The position numbers were made by a program, and so were the translations under genes. A stretch of 64,000 nt of DNA. Source: Balanoglossus misakiensis (Eukaryota; Hemichordata). The notes beneath the pieces are model-generated. The model was given only the letters and a program-made list of their open reading frames with translations. It ran no database searches and was not told where the DNA came from. Below, in pieces: positions 46,686 to 58,740 of this stretch. The stretch is taken from positions 10,602,001 to 10,666,000 of the forward strand of contig CM082596.2 in NCBI GenBank assembly GCA_040954595.2, in the 5' to 3' direction. How positions within the stretch are numbered: position 1 is the first letter of the stretch; every line of letters begins with the position of its first letter.

Positions 46686-47713
46686 GTATGTACACTGTTG
46701 ATTTTTGTGTGGATAACATTGTTTTTGAAAGTGAGAGACAGTATGTATCACTATTTGTTTTCATGCATGAAGGCAGTATTGCCAAATTTCATGTGTGAGG
46801 GCACTATCACTCGATGTTGTGCCACAGAACAATGTTGCCAAATTTTAGAAGACTGGGTCATTGAATGTTAGAAATTCAAAGCAATATTATCCACTTGGCA
46901 AAATCAAATCAAACAGAATATATTAGTAACACAATTGAATAGAATTTGCCCAATACGACAATCTATTTCTCTCCTTTAATGGGGGTCACATAGGGACCAT
47001 TAAGACGGTTCTGAAACGTCTCAGATCAAATACTGGCGTAAATTATTATGTGTAAATGGTTTAACTTGGTCCTGAAACATCTCAGATTTGAGACGGCTTT
47101 GCCAGCCAGACCTGAGCTGGTGGAAAGATTAACACCTCTCCGCAACCCATCTATGGGGCTGAGCCTCAGTGCCTATACATAAACTTTGTGTGTGTGGACA
47201 CAAGGCGACTCAAATGATTAATGCTCTGTGTTTACCATAGGCAAATAGTGCCTCAAGTTTTACCCTGTGTGAACCTGGTATACCATACATGTAGCTGTAT
47301 TCTATGAGTTATGTAGGTGTCAATGTTTCCCCTACAGCAATCACTGCCATGTTTTGCAACTCACGCACTGTGGAGTTCCAGTTTATGAATAACAACCAGG
47401 AAGCATACAGATCTCTCTTCAGAATAATGTCTGGAGGATTTGTAAGTATTATCTTATAATTGCACTGTAAAATTGAAGGATCGTGTCAATTGTACTGCCA
47501 TGCATCTGCAACTGACACTTTACATATTAAAGGCCATTTTCTCAATCCCAGGGCAGGACAATGAAGGCAAATAAGAAATCCTTTGTGTTAGCACGCAACT
47601 GTTTATTGGAAAGAAAGGTTTTGACTCACTGTTGAGTAGGGCCTTTAAAGGGTCACTGTCTGCAATTTCTATTTTTTTTAGAATTTTGTTCTGTATATCA
47701 ACTGCACTTTCAA

Positions 47714-47815
47714 GTACAGTCAAACCCGTCTAACACCAAAGGGACTGAAGAAATTGTTTGGATTGCAGGTGTCAAATTTAAAGAGGTTCTTTCAACATGT
47801 GGTTGTAGATACTCA
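47714..47815. repeat. dispersed repeat (AGTACAGTCAAACCCGTCTA)
   Basis: Nearly identical to 62972-63065. A family of promoterless-looking short repeats of this kind (CAGTCAAACCTGT...) also appears at 44169 and 62330. Noncoding. Confidence 0.7.
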
Positions 47816-48408
47816 CCAACACATGTGTGTAATTAGTGAGTGGTTGCATGACATCAATGCATGACAAAAGGTCATCACTGTGTAAGACTCAGAAATAGAA
47901 TTTGAATACAAATCCTATTAAACAAAAAAACTCTAAAATTTACATGTTATTTTAACACCTGTTTACTCCTATAAAAGTGATTGCATGTGTTTGTGAGTTC
48001 TCTTCAATCTCGAAGCCATTGTTTAGGCCTCAGTTGGTGCATGCAGCTCCTAGACTTAGAAATAAAGTTTGGTTCAACTCAAAAGCCTCACGTCCAGTTG
48101 ACCATCTCACACTTCTGGCACTGGTGGGATTCAAACCAACTCCATCAAAATGACTGCAGGTGCCTAAAACCGCTTGACTGTAGGACACAAATGCCTGACA
48201 GTGATATAACTATGTTATAATGTTACATCGACAATATATAAGTTTGGGGATATTTTGTCTCAAATGATCAAATTGAGACAAATTATCCCCATCTTGTTAT
48301 AAATCTGAGCCCAGGTGTCTTTGGTGTGAGATTTCAGTAGTCAAGAGTAGGCTTATCTTGAATAATGTAATGCTTGTAAATTATTTCTAATTTCTTCTTA
48401 CCCTCCAG

Positions 48409-48531
48409 ATATGAACGAATGTCACAGTGGTGGAAATGCAAGTCAACACTATTGTCAGAATACCCATGGTAGTTATCTCTGCACTTGCAGACCAGGATTC
48501 TATCTGCTGGATGATGGCCATGCATGTGGCG
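48409..48531 (+). CDS. EGF-like (calcium-binding type) exon of a host gene
   Basis: A 123-bp exon with acceptor CCCTCCAG and donor GTATGT, phase 1 at both ends, encoding one calcium-binding EGF module: D-M-N-E-C start, six cysteines, a GSYLCTCRPGF core and a final C-G. Symmetric phase 1 is the classic EGF exon form. The parent is an extracellular or membrane multi-EGF protein that cannot be named from one module. Confidence 0.75.
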
Positions 48532-48991
48532 GTATGTAACTGTGGTCTCTGTTAGTCTCTTCTGTGGCTACATTGTTTGGGGATTGTATATTACTATGGT
48601 TACAATCAGCTAAACACACATCTTGTCTGTCCATTGCACACATTTTAAAATTTGAAATCAACAGCACACTCGTACTGACAGGGTACACAAGTTTCAGGGG
48701 ATTTTGTTAAAATGAGAATGATAGAGAGTGTTAAAATTCCTAGAAAAGGATCGCCATGGATATTGAGGACTTTGGTGTAATTGATCAAGAAATATGTGGT
48801 TAAGAATATGTGTCATCAACCTCACACGATACTTTAAGACTGTCTGATATATTCATGGGCAAGTATTTTCACTACTTATATGCATAACTCAATCAAATTA
48901 ACATAAATTATCAGCCTATAGCTAAATAAATTACCTCTGCAAAGAATAAATATACACTTAGAAAATTCATATAGTTTTCATCTCATGTTAA

Positions 48992-49711
48992 GGTGGCATT
49001 GCATGAAAAGTTGTGATTGTTGCTAAATTTTACTTTTTTACATAAATCGGTAGGTCTAATACTGATCAACATCCTGTCTAATACGTCTTGGCGGAAATGG
49101 TGCATAACCACCCCAAATAGCACTTTTCTGAATGAGTTCACAGCTTAACAAATAGGTGTCAACAATGCAAATGGCCGTTTTTCTCAGTTTGCATTTTTGC
49201 TGCTCTTGACAACTTCAGAAGAATTTAGCTTCGCTCTGCGTTGGCCGAATTTGCTCAAATTTTAATAGGGTATTGTGTATGACCCATCCAACAAAACATA
49301 TTTTTTTAGTCGATAAAGTTTCCCTGGCGGGAATAAACTCTGATTCAATACAACTCACTGTGAATTTGATCAAATTTTCTAAAAATCTAACTCTCAAACA
49401 CTGTTACTCCTCAATGGAAGCAGATAACGCAAAACAAAATTACCGTGTTTTTTTTTGCACGTGTACTCTAGTTTCGAGTGACATATTAAGTCAGCTTTTT
49501 TACCTAAATTGAATTTAATGACATAATATCAAGAAATGTTTTTTTTTAACCCAAAAACGCCTCGATTTCCGGGGATCAATAATATATGCAACTCAAACAA
49601 AAGCTCAAAAACTCAGCTTCCAGAATATATATGGTTTATGGGGGTTTTAACGTTGTCTTTGATGAGAAATAGGCCTCTGAAAAAGTCTCGACGGTTTCAT
49701 GCAATGCCACC
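48992..49711. mobile_element. TTAA-flanked MITE (GGTGGCATTGCATGAAA family), copy 1
   Basis: A 720-bp element with inverted ends GGTGGCATTGCATGAAA and TTTCATGCAATGCCACC, TTAA at 48988-48991 and 49712-49715. Noncoding. A close copy is at 55001-55733. Confidence 0.88.
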
Positions 49712-50004
49712 TTAAAGACATTACAAAATGCTTCTCTGAGGGTAGAGTAATTTTTTTTACGGGTATATTCTTGATCACTAATCACCATGAATGATCATTT
49801 CAAAACTTAACAAGGCATATGGCTAAAAAAGGATTCAGTGTTTGTGCACCTTCTATCTGCAATGCTGGATCTATTAACAGTTTGCAAAGGGGTTTAAAGA
49901 CTCGTCTTTTTATTCAGCACTATTTCATTCCATTGTTTTTTTGGTTTATAGGGATTGTCTTTCAGAACTGTTTCTGTTTGTTTTGGGTTTTTCAGTGTAA
50001 TTTT

Positions 50005-51934
50005 TTCTTTTTTTTTTCTTTAAAGTAATGTTTATTCAACTCAAATTAACGTACATTTTTACATCCCACTCAATTAACATACATTTTTACACATGCGTCT
50101 GATAAAGGCAAGATCCAACTTTACAATGTTTCTGTTCATTATCAATATTTCAAATACATATAGTTATGGTGAACTCTATAATAATTTTACATCTCAAAGA
50201 AGACTTAGACACTCATGAATTTTTCCATCCTTTTTTATCTGTTGAGAGTACGTTAACTCTTCTATTAATAATCGGCGTATGTGATTTTCGTTAATAATTC
50301 TTGCTTTGTATACACAAAAAGTTGCCACCATTATGATCATATTTAGTGATTCAAGCTTGTCACATTCCATCATGTACCCAAATACAATATGCTTCCAAAT
50401 TAGCTTTATGTTAATATTGTACACAGTATTAATAAGAACGTTCAGTCTTTTCCAAAAATGTTTCACAACAGAGCAATCAAAAAGAAAATGCATGCAGTCA
50501 TCCGTACATTTACATATTTCACAATTTGGATTGTCTGCTTTCTTCCATTTCCACAGATTTAAACCGTGTGGGATTTTGTTGTAAAGTAAAAAATAATTAA
50601 ATTGGGCAATTTTTTTAACACCCATGTCTTTTATTTTAATTTTCATGATTAACGCCCAGTTTATGTGTTCTGTATCACAACTATTTGCCCAAAATGTCGG
50701 CGCATATGACTTCAACGCCTTTCTGTTCACAATGTTCCAATAAAAATCTTTGCATAAAAAATCATGTATATTTTTGTATTTCCCTGTGTGATCTTTTTTC
50801 ATTATTGTCTTTATATCTCGATTTACACACAGAAAGTTCTTAGCAGACATCATTCTTCTCTTCCATTCGTTTGGTATGGCTTTTTTCAGTATTAAATACT
50901 GTGTTATCCAATTTCTTTTGTTTTTCAATTTTTCTAATAAATAGCCCCGTTTCATGAAAACACCTTTTTGAAACAAATCTGAAACATACATTATGTTGCA
51001 GTCAATCCATTCAGTAAAAAACAAGACTCTATTATTACATGTTATATGTTGATTTCCCCAAATTACTTCCTCTCCAATATTGTTCGGAGACATTTTAACC
51101 TTGTTGTTATTCATGACAATATCGTACCAGCTAAATAGAACATTTCTGTAAAAGTTTGGAATGTTTCTCGTAATGAAAGTTAAACCTCTTTTGTCAAAAT
51201 TATAAGAGAAGATATTTTTGATCCCTCCGAAATCTTTGAAATAAAAATCAATCACTGCTTTCCACGTATCACAATTAGCTTTCATGAGCCGTTCCACCCA
51301 TCTGCATTTCAGTGCCTTCACCATTGACCTGATATCAATCATTTGTACCCCTCCCTTTTCATATTTATTTATAATGATTTCCCTCTTAATCTTCCCTTTT
51401 TTCCCACTCCATAAAAAATCATAGAACAAACTACTTAATCTATTTATCACGGCATCAGGAAAGTCAATCATCGATGCCAAATATGTTATTTTCGACATGG
51501 CTAAACATTTAATAATTGTGATTTTTCCAAAAATTGACAAATATCTTTTCTTCCATGAATCTAAGAGTATTTCAATTCTGTCAATCTTAGTATCCCAATT
51601 TAACTTCCTTACTTCCTCTTCAAAACGTTCATATCCAAAATAAACACCCAATACTTTAATTGGTTTATCAGGCCATGAAATCAAGCCAAGGTTGTTCTTA
51701 GCTTTCCAGCCTCCTAGTTTTAAGCCTTCCGTCTTGTCTCTATTTAGTTTCAAACCAGAATACTTCCCATACTCATCAATCAAGTTAAGTAAACGCATGA
51801 GAGATTTTTCTTTGCTTAAGTATACCTGCATATCATCAGCTAATTGTGTGATCTTAACTTTATAATTATTAACTTTGAAACCCTCTATTTCGTTATCATT
51901 TCTAATTACAGTTGCAAGAATTTCTGCTACTATA
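50005..51934 (-). mobile_element. 5'-truncated LINE with 11-bp target duplication
   Basis: Inserted on the minus strand in the intron between the two EGF exons. AGTGTAATTTT occurs at 49994-50004 and 51935-51945. A T-rich tail at 50001-50020 marks the 3' end. A clear target duplication, tail and long open frame indicate a young insertion. Confidence 0.85.
50194..51934 (-). pseudogene. C-terminal part of LINE reverse transcriptase (L1/Tx1-like)
   Basis: The 580 or so codons inside the element are open to the stop at 50194. They start in mid-RT just before the catalytic box (QLADDMQVYL; LADD instead of the usual YADD). Next come KYSGLKLNRDKTEG, a maturase-like region with DSWKKRYLSIFGKITIIK, and the LWSGKKGKI motif. 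A C-terminal C-x2-C...H-x4-C cluster (CEICKCTDDCMHFLFDC) ends it. The layout fits the L1/Tx1 group; the endonuclease and RT fingers are missing by 5' truncation. The upstream 22 codons of the open frame lie in host intron and are chance. Confidence 0.8.
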
Positions 51935-52078
51935 AGTGTAATTTTGTATCCTTTAAGCTTCAACTTGTTTTCTAATTTTATTATTTTCTGTAGAAAATGC
52001 ACTGAAATGTATGTGTATTACATTTGTTAGGAAATAAATAATAATAAATTTATTAATAATAACTATCTTTGATTTCAG

Positions 52079-52195
52079 ATGTCAATGAATATATGGAGAG
52101 AGCAGATCTTTGTGAAGTCCAGTGTGTGAATACAGCAGGCTCTTTTTATTGCACTTGTGCTGTGGAATATTGATTGGTCAATGGAGAGTGTACAG
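52079..52195 (+). pseudogene. decayed second EGF-like exon
   Basis: Acceptor GATTTCAG and donor GTAAGA, phase 1 to 1, 39 codons. It retains D-V-N-E, C-V-N-T-A-G-S-F-Y-C-T-C and a final GECTG. The first expected cysteine is Y (NEY), and an in-frame TGA sits in the last loop (near 52171). Either this is a sequencing or allelic defect, or the gene region is no longer functional. Confidence 0.6.
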
Positions 52196-53042
52196 GTAAG
52201 ATCAACACAATATAGAAATAATGCACGACACCCTGACCATTAACGTTTATTTATGGGCAAGGGCGAGGGGAAAGCCAAAAATTCATGGGCAAGGCTTCTG
52301 AGCCCATGAAATTTGGCTGTCCTCGAGCCCGAGCCCTGCATTTATTTCCATTACATTACCAACAATCTCAATAAAACCTTCAATATTTATGAAAATGTCC
52401 CACACACAAGACTAGGGGCAAAATGTTGTGTTCATTGAACTGTTTGCTAATATTACTATTCAGATTTACGGGCATGTAAACAAACCATTACTGGGTATTT
52501 GTGGTCAGTGATGTCGTTCATCTTGACCAATTAAAATGCGACGCACAGACCATAGTAATATAATATGTGGGCAAGGAAAGGTCCTGTATCTGTAACTTTT
52601 GAATTTTTATTCAGTATTATTCTGGTTATCACCCATCATTTCTTGTTCAGCTCGGTGAAGCAGGGTAAGCAATGTTGTTATTGTTTACAAATTGTATCCA
52701 AGCCTGTGTCTGGACTTGGATGCAATTTGTCAATAATAACAGTGATTGGTAACTGCATGTTTTCATAACTGGCTATCTGTTAAAGAGACCATTTGCTGTG
52801 TGTACAGTACACATGCCATTGGCAGCTTATGGGTCAGCCAGTGTTTGCCTGTTAATCTCTCGATGTGTGTGTGTGTTATTCTGTCTGTACAGTCAGATCG
52901 CACGGTACTCATTAACATATGTTCATGAGGGAAAGTACTTCAAACCATGTAGCCGTTAGAGTGGGCCCCGCTGAAGGGTCGCGAAATAGGCCATTTTTTA
53001 CGCGACATTATAGAGCTGATTTCAGGCGAGGAGGACTGTGTA
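52196..53042. other. noncoding interval
   Basis: Holds the second copy of the 45955-type repeat (52735-52880) and a short GT run. No gene was supported. Confidence 0.5.
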
Positions 53043-54187
53043 CAAAATTGAGTATAGACAACTCAGGTTTTAAAGGATTTTCATCATTTCCACTGTGTCA
53101 ACGTCACTACATCCTTGCTATGAGAAAAAGCCATCCCTTGTGTACTTCGTGCTTATCACGGGCAAACAATTTGTTTAAAATCCCTGATTTTGATATGGTG
53201 CAAACATTTCACTAACAGACTAACACACTTTTTGCCCTTACTCAAGACAGCCTGATTTGTTTGAAATGTTATCAAACATTTGTTGCTTTTAGCGGAAAAA
53301 GCCAGGTGTAGTATTCAACAAGGCCTAATTATGTCGAGTGATATAGCACTTGCTGAAGAAATTAAAAAATATGTCACAATGCTACAAAAAGGCTGCAGCT
53401 GTGACACCGACTTGGTGAATTTTGCATGCTGGAAAACTGTTGTCTTTTTAGGAGAAGTGCTCCTCAGAAAACATGCCATTCTATTGTTTGACGTTGGGCA
53501 ATATTTTAATGATTTTTTAGACAATGAATATCAGACTTTGCGACCCATTGTCAAGTTACAACGAGTGGAATTTCCACAGAAAACCTAATAGCTGGCTTAT
53601 TCGGGAATTTCTATGTGTGTATTATCCAATTCACCTTTCTGTTGTATCAAAAGTGAGTAGAAAGTTCTCCACCTTTTTGTACCGAACAGGTTCAGATCTC
53701 ACTATTGCCCTCCAAAATGCACTTGTCGAACATCCTCAGTATGTTGTGCAAGCTGAGAAACAGATAGAGAGGCTTGAAAAGCAAGTAAGAGACTTGAGTA
53801 AAGTTGACGTTGACTTTTTCAAAATGCTTGATTTGGTGGCTGTGAAATCAAATGCCAGCATTTATCAGCAATCTCAAGAATTCAGTAATTACTGCAAAAC
53901 AAACATTGTTGATCTGAGTACACTTGATGTTGAATATATTGTCAGTGAGATTGACCCTGTGTTATGGAACACTGTTGTATATTTAACGTTGAACAACAGT
54001 GAACGCAGTAAATTAAAAAGCTCCAACTTTGAATGGAATAAACACTACTATGGATTTTATGACCAGCACTCTATGGAGAGTAGAGCACGATTCCTCAGGC
54101 GTTTGTTTTGTGTGTATGCTATTGTTCATTTGTTCTGATCATTGTACTTACCCATTGCATACTTACCTGGCTGACATTGTTGAAGGT
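53043..54187 (+). pseudogene. N-terminal part of a decayed OTU-DUF6589-CXC coding block
   Basis: Several open pieces in different frames: a cysteine-containing piece (about 53060-53215), 53334-53588, and 53524-54138, with a continuation to about 54226. The last piece has a coiled-coil-like stretch (KQIERLEKQVRDLSKVD, near 53755-53815). Frames change several times with stops between, so no functional protein is encoded. The pieces are assigned to the block because they are collinear with the OTU, DUF6589-like and CXC pieces downstream. Function of this N-terminal part is unknown. Confidence 0.5.
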
Positions 54188-54252
54188 TATAGTCGGTCAT
54201 CTACTCTAGTGAAAATTCTAAATTGATTTGGTATTATTTGTTCTGGAGATAC

Positions 54253-55000
54253 ATTGCATAGATACATGTTGGGAGTTATCAACAAAAGAACATCAGCTGA
54301 TTTCACAGAGGAAAATATTGCAAATAATGCATTTTGTTTAACTTCCATTGGCAATATTGATAAATCAGCTAAATATGCAGCTGTTACAGCTGATCCAAAG
54401 GACAGAGGTTTCCACGGTACCTCTTATCAAATGGTCCAACCAAAACCATAGTCAATTCTGAACAGTATTGATGATATTGTTTTTGGCAGTCATGACAAAC
54501 ATTCAACTGTCAAAGATTTTAAGCTAATCAACATTTATTGTGATGGAAGGTGCTTTTTCAGGAGCATCTCTGTGAGAAATGATTTTGCATTTCGAAATTG
54601 CGATCGTCTACTTAATGGACTCCCTTTTGACCCAATTTTAGCTGACCGAGAGAAAATATTTGCAGACAAGTTAAGAGCAGATACATTAGACATAATACGT
54701 GGCAATCATATATACTTTGAAGGACTGGATGATGCACAACTTGATGCCCTGTTAGACAGCACTCGTTATATGGACATTTTGCACAGAACACAATGTATGG
54801 AAAAGGCAGATGAATATGCTGGTATGCCAGAAATGTTATATGTAGTGTATGTTGCAAAATGTCCATTACATATATACACCAAGCAGAATAATATTATTTG
54901 CAAGAGGTGATGGTTATGTGTTCTCCAAGACTGAGCCTGTCTGTCTCTTGTACACACCAGACATGCCAGGTCAACCAGGCCATTATGATTTGCTTCTTAA
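54253..55000 (+). pseudogene. OTU-like cysteine protease segment of the block
   Basis: CDGRCFFRSI near 54540-54570 matches the OTU catalytic D-G-x-C-F/L-F-R motif. PGHYDLL near 54977-54997 supplies the conserved H. OTU domains are deubiquitinase-type cysteine proteases that are common in large metazoan mobile elements. Stops (for example near 54450 and 54908) break the frame, and a 733-bp MITE is inserted immediately after the histidine motif. Confidence 0.6.
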
Positions 55001-55733
55001 GGTGGCATTGCATGAAAAGTTGTGATTTTTGCCAAATTTTAATTTTTTACATAAATCAGTAGGCCTAATACTGACCCACAACATGACTAATACGTCTTGG
55101 CGGAAATGGTGCATAATCACCCCAAAATAGCACTTTTCTGAATGAGTTCACAGCTTAACAAATAGGTGTCAACAATGCAAATAGCCGTTTTTCTCAGTTT
55201 GCATTTTCGCTGCTCTTGACAACTTCAGACTAAAATAGCTTCGCCCTGCGTTGGCCGAATTTGCTCAAATTTTGAAAGGGAATTGTGTATGACCCATCCA
55301 ACAAAACGCTAGTTTTGTTTGTCGATAAAGTGTCCCTGGCGGGAATAAACTCTGATTCAATACAACTCACCGTGAATTTGATCAAATTTTCTGAAAATCT
55401 AACTTTTAAACGCTGTTACTCCTCAATGGAAGCAGATAACGCAAAACAAAATTAGCGTTTTTTTGCACGTGTACTCTAGTTTTGAATGACATATTAAGAT
55501 GCATGATGCATGGTCAACTTTTTTACCTATTTTAAATTTCATGACATAATATCAAAAAATGTGTTTTTTCACCCAAAATCGCCACTATTTCCGGGGATCA
55601 ATAATATTTGCAACTCAAACAAAAGTTCAAAATCTCAGCTTCCAGAATATATATGGTTTATGGGGGTTTTAACTTTTTCTTTGATGAGAAATAGGCCTCT
55701 GAAAAAGTCTCGACGGTTTCATGCAGTGCCACC
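55001..55733. mobile_element. TTAA-flanked MITE (GGTGGCATTGCATGAAA family), copy 2
   Basis: The same family as 48992-49711. TTAA lies at 54997-55000 and 55734-55737. It splits the decayed coding block just after the OTU segment. Confidence 0.88.
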
Positions 55734-55737
55734 TTAA

Positions 55738-56879
55738 CAGGCTGTTAATTAAAAGTAAAGATGGTCTGGTGAATGAAAATGCACAGAATTCATTTGAATG
55801 GTGGCATGAATTAAACAGTGGCTTTTGTTCACAAAATACAGTAGACTCTGAAATGAATGAAATTGTTGGCAATTTTCCTTGTGGAAATAATACTAAAATC
55901 ATGGTTGACAGAGGTTTGAGTGCACCTGTGAGAAAAGCCTGTACATTTACGGAGAAAAAATCCAATGATACTGTTCATGATGATGTAGTATTTAAACCAC
56001 CTCTACTGAGACAACATCAACCACGGTCATCAATTTCGCTGTCAGATTTTGACATTAAACAAGAAGAAGCCATTGCTTGGTCAGAACTGTTTTCTGACAA
56101 TTCATTTTTGCTCTACAGAAAAATGCAATGCACAGAGCTGATATAGAAACAGTATTTGGGGATTTTAAATCAACATTAGCAACAACTGCTAACAGTAATG
56201 ACAGTGAATGCTCAAATGTCATTTATTTGGGCATATCAAGTGAACACGCAGACACCATTGAAACTGTCCATAACATTATCAATAAGCTGTATATGTTACA
56301 TTCAGAGTTGGTGTAAGAATAAAATACCTGGTTGTGGTTGGTGATGGGAAAACTTTCCATCACCTGATAAAGTTAAAAGACATGTATGGTGCAAATTTAG
56401 ACTGGTTGCAGCCTTTTATCAGAGACTGGCACACTCTAAAAAATTACCAACCAGTCATCATTAAAATATTCTGGGATGTTGGCTTAAAACATCTGGCAGG
56501 GTTCAATCATAAAGGGGGAACTTTGGAAACCCTAATACAGTGTACAAATTTCAAGCTAACTCATCGCTTCCTAATACAAATTTGGGAAAGTATGTTTAGA
56601 TGTCTTGTCAATTCCTTTTTGAATATGAGGGGTGAAACCCATAATACCCAGCACTGTCCCTTAAATACAGAAACAGTCCAAAAATGTTTACTAGAAGCTG
56701 TCACAAAATCTTTGGAATGTACTGAAGATAAAGCTGATCATATTGACAAAATTAATGGTGACCTTAAGGCTCAACTTACTCGCTTGCAAGATGAATTTCA
56801 GATTTTTTGTGACAGAACACAGTACGATATTTTACCCACAATTCTCCATGATTTGTATCATCGAAGGTTGCCCATTTAA
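55738..56879 (+). pseudogene. DUF6589-like segment of the block
   Basis: Pieces 55738-56145, 56128-56316 and 56334-56879. The last holds VVVGDGKTFHHLIKLKDMYG and DWHTLKNYQPVIIKIFWDVG, the core of a protein family (DUF6589-like) found in many copies in invertebrate genomes. It ends with a short coiled-coil-like region (near 56740-56800) and LHDLYHRRLPI before a stop. Two frame breaks lie upstream. The role of the family is unknown to me. Confidence 0.6.
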
Positions 56880-57767
56880 TAACTTTTTCTGGTTTAGATA
56901 CTAACAATGATATGAAGTACATATAAATATATTTATTTTTATCTAGGAAAAGTACATTGAGGAATTAGAGTGAAAATTCCAAAATCAAAATTTAAAAGCC
57001 ATAAGAATCAAAGTATTCATGTACTGCAAATGCCAAGCAATGATTGACTGAGGTGGCCAGTCTCTGTTGAAAGTTATCAATCAATCAATGAATCAGAAAA
57101 AATTGTATAGCGCCAGTATCTATAACACGTGTCATACTCAAATGCGCTTGTTAGGGCAAAGTTAACATGTAAATTTCCATTCTTCTGTCAAAAGAAAATA
57201 TCAATATCTTTTTGTTTGATTAAACAGGTGTTTCAAGTGTCCCTGTTGTACTCCAAACTTTTTTGTATGGCTGGCTATGCAATTACTTGATTATTTTATA
57301 AAATTCGTATCTCCTCTCTCAATAATACATAATTTTCTAAATCATTTGAAATGGTAATTGACAATAAGATTCAACTTAAAAGTAAGATCTCAACATTTCT
57401 ATTAGTGGTCTACAATTCTCTCTACACATGTGAACTTTGCCTGGTTTGACTGAGTAATCTCTGATTGTACAAATCAGAATGAATTATGGGAGTTTTCACG
57501 TACTGTGCAGAAGGGCAAATACAGACAAAACTTTCAAATTTTGGGTTAGATTTATAGAGGAAGATTTGTTTGCATACATGTCTTTGTACATTGCAATAAG
57601 GTCAGGAAATTGGACCCTTCGAATATTGGCTTTGAAATAAATGAACCCACTGTTCCATGCATATGACCGATCCCTGTACTTGAGGTTAATTCCCAGACAT
57701 CTTGCTGACCTTCTGAAGATGCCAAACTCTCTGTTGTTACATTTCAAAGCAGGTGGTTTTGTTTGAA
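56880..57767. other. interruption of the coding block
   Basis: Noncoding sequence, probably inserted. It contains TTGTATAGCGCCAGTATCTA and CTCAAATGCGCTTG (57103-57150), a motif pair known from short interspersed repeats. A minus-strand open frame of 110 codons at 57496-57828 overlaps the next block segment and is not recognised. Confidence 0.45.
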
Positions 57768-58740
57768 ATTTGTCAGGCTCAACTTGGGTTAATGTAGCAC
57801 TAGATGAAGCCCATGAAATGTGCATCAATAAAGATGTTAAAGCTGCACTGCATACTTCTACAGGTGGGTTAATGGAGAGAATAGCAATTTATTTACCCTA
57901 TAGAGCTATGGCTGCCAAGAATCTAAAAGATCAGTTATTTCCTTTCCAAAATGAAACCCATAATTCAGTTAGCGTACATAAAATACATGAGTCAAACTGC
58001 AGGTTGTATATCAAATGTCTTGAAGGTGCTGATGTATTTTCACCACTTAATACCGCCAGGGAGCTAACTAATATATTTTCAGATGACTCAGCAACAAATA
58101 GCGTCAAGGACACTGTGGTCTTATTTGAGGACTATGCAGAAACAGTGACACACCAGATTAAAAATAACAGGTGACATTGCAAGCAGATATGATCTAAGAT
58201 ATAGAAATATGGAATGTAAAAAAAATAACAAGGAACATGCCCAATAAACTGTCATGTGTCATGACAACTTTTTGATGCGGATGGACATACAGACATACAT
58301 CCATACATCCATCCATACATCCATACATACATACAGACGCAACTGATCCCAAAAGGTCCCATGGTACATACCAATGGGACCTAATAAAATCACCCAAAAA
58401 GATTTGTTGTCAATCAGAACAATTGGGCAACAAGATTTACAGGCATACATTAATGTTAGAATTCTCCATCGGCCAAGCACTGACACACCTGTAAGAAAAA
58501 GAAGGCTGAAAACATTTGCCAACAAAATAGTGAAAAAAGTAAAATCCAAGAAAGGTGACAAAGACCATTGAACTATTACTGCCTGTTTAAAACTACAAAT
58601 TGCACACTCAAAAAACTCAGGAGAACCAGTGAAGACATTAGATCAGTTTATTGTATTCCCAAGAGCCATATGCATGACTGATGGGTTACCCTACAAGGGA
58701 TCAAAAAGTAATGTCACAGTTTCTTAATGTCACAAGTTTT
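57768..58740 (+). pseudogene. central segment of the block
   Basis: 57770-58174 contains WVNVALDEAHEMCINKD and is open. A repeat insertion at 58196-58400 follows. 58430-58570 holds AYINVRILHRPST and a basic stretch, then 58570-58730 holds TITACLKLQIAHSKNSGEPV and LPYKGSKSN. The order matches invertebrate multi-domain mobile-element proteins carrying DUF6589. Frame breaks occur at each transition. Confidence 0.55.
58196..58400. repeat. dispersed GGTCCCATNGGTA repeat, inverted copy
   Basis: It matches the start of the repeat at 43490 in reverse complement (AGGTCCCATTGGTATGTACC) with an ATACATCC-rich tract. It is inserted in the decayed coding block. Confidence 0.7.

Noticed and set aside
57496-57828. 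A 110-codon minus-strand frame as a gene
   Set aside because: It overlaps a plus-strand domain segment, has no motif I recognise, and lies in a decayed insertion-rich block.
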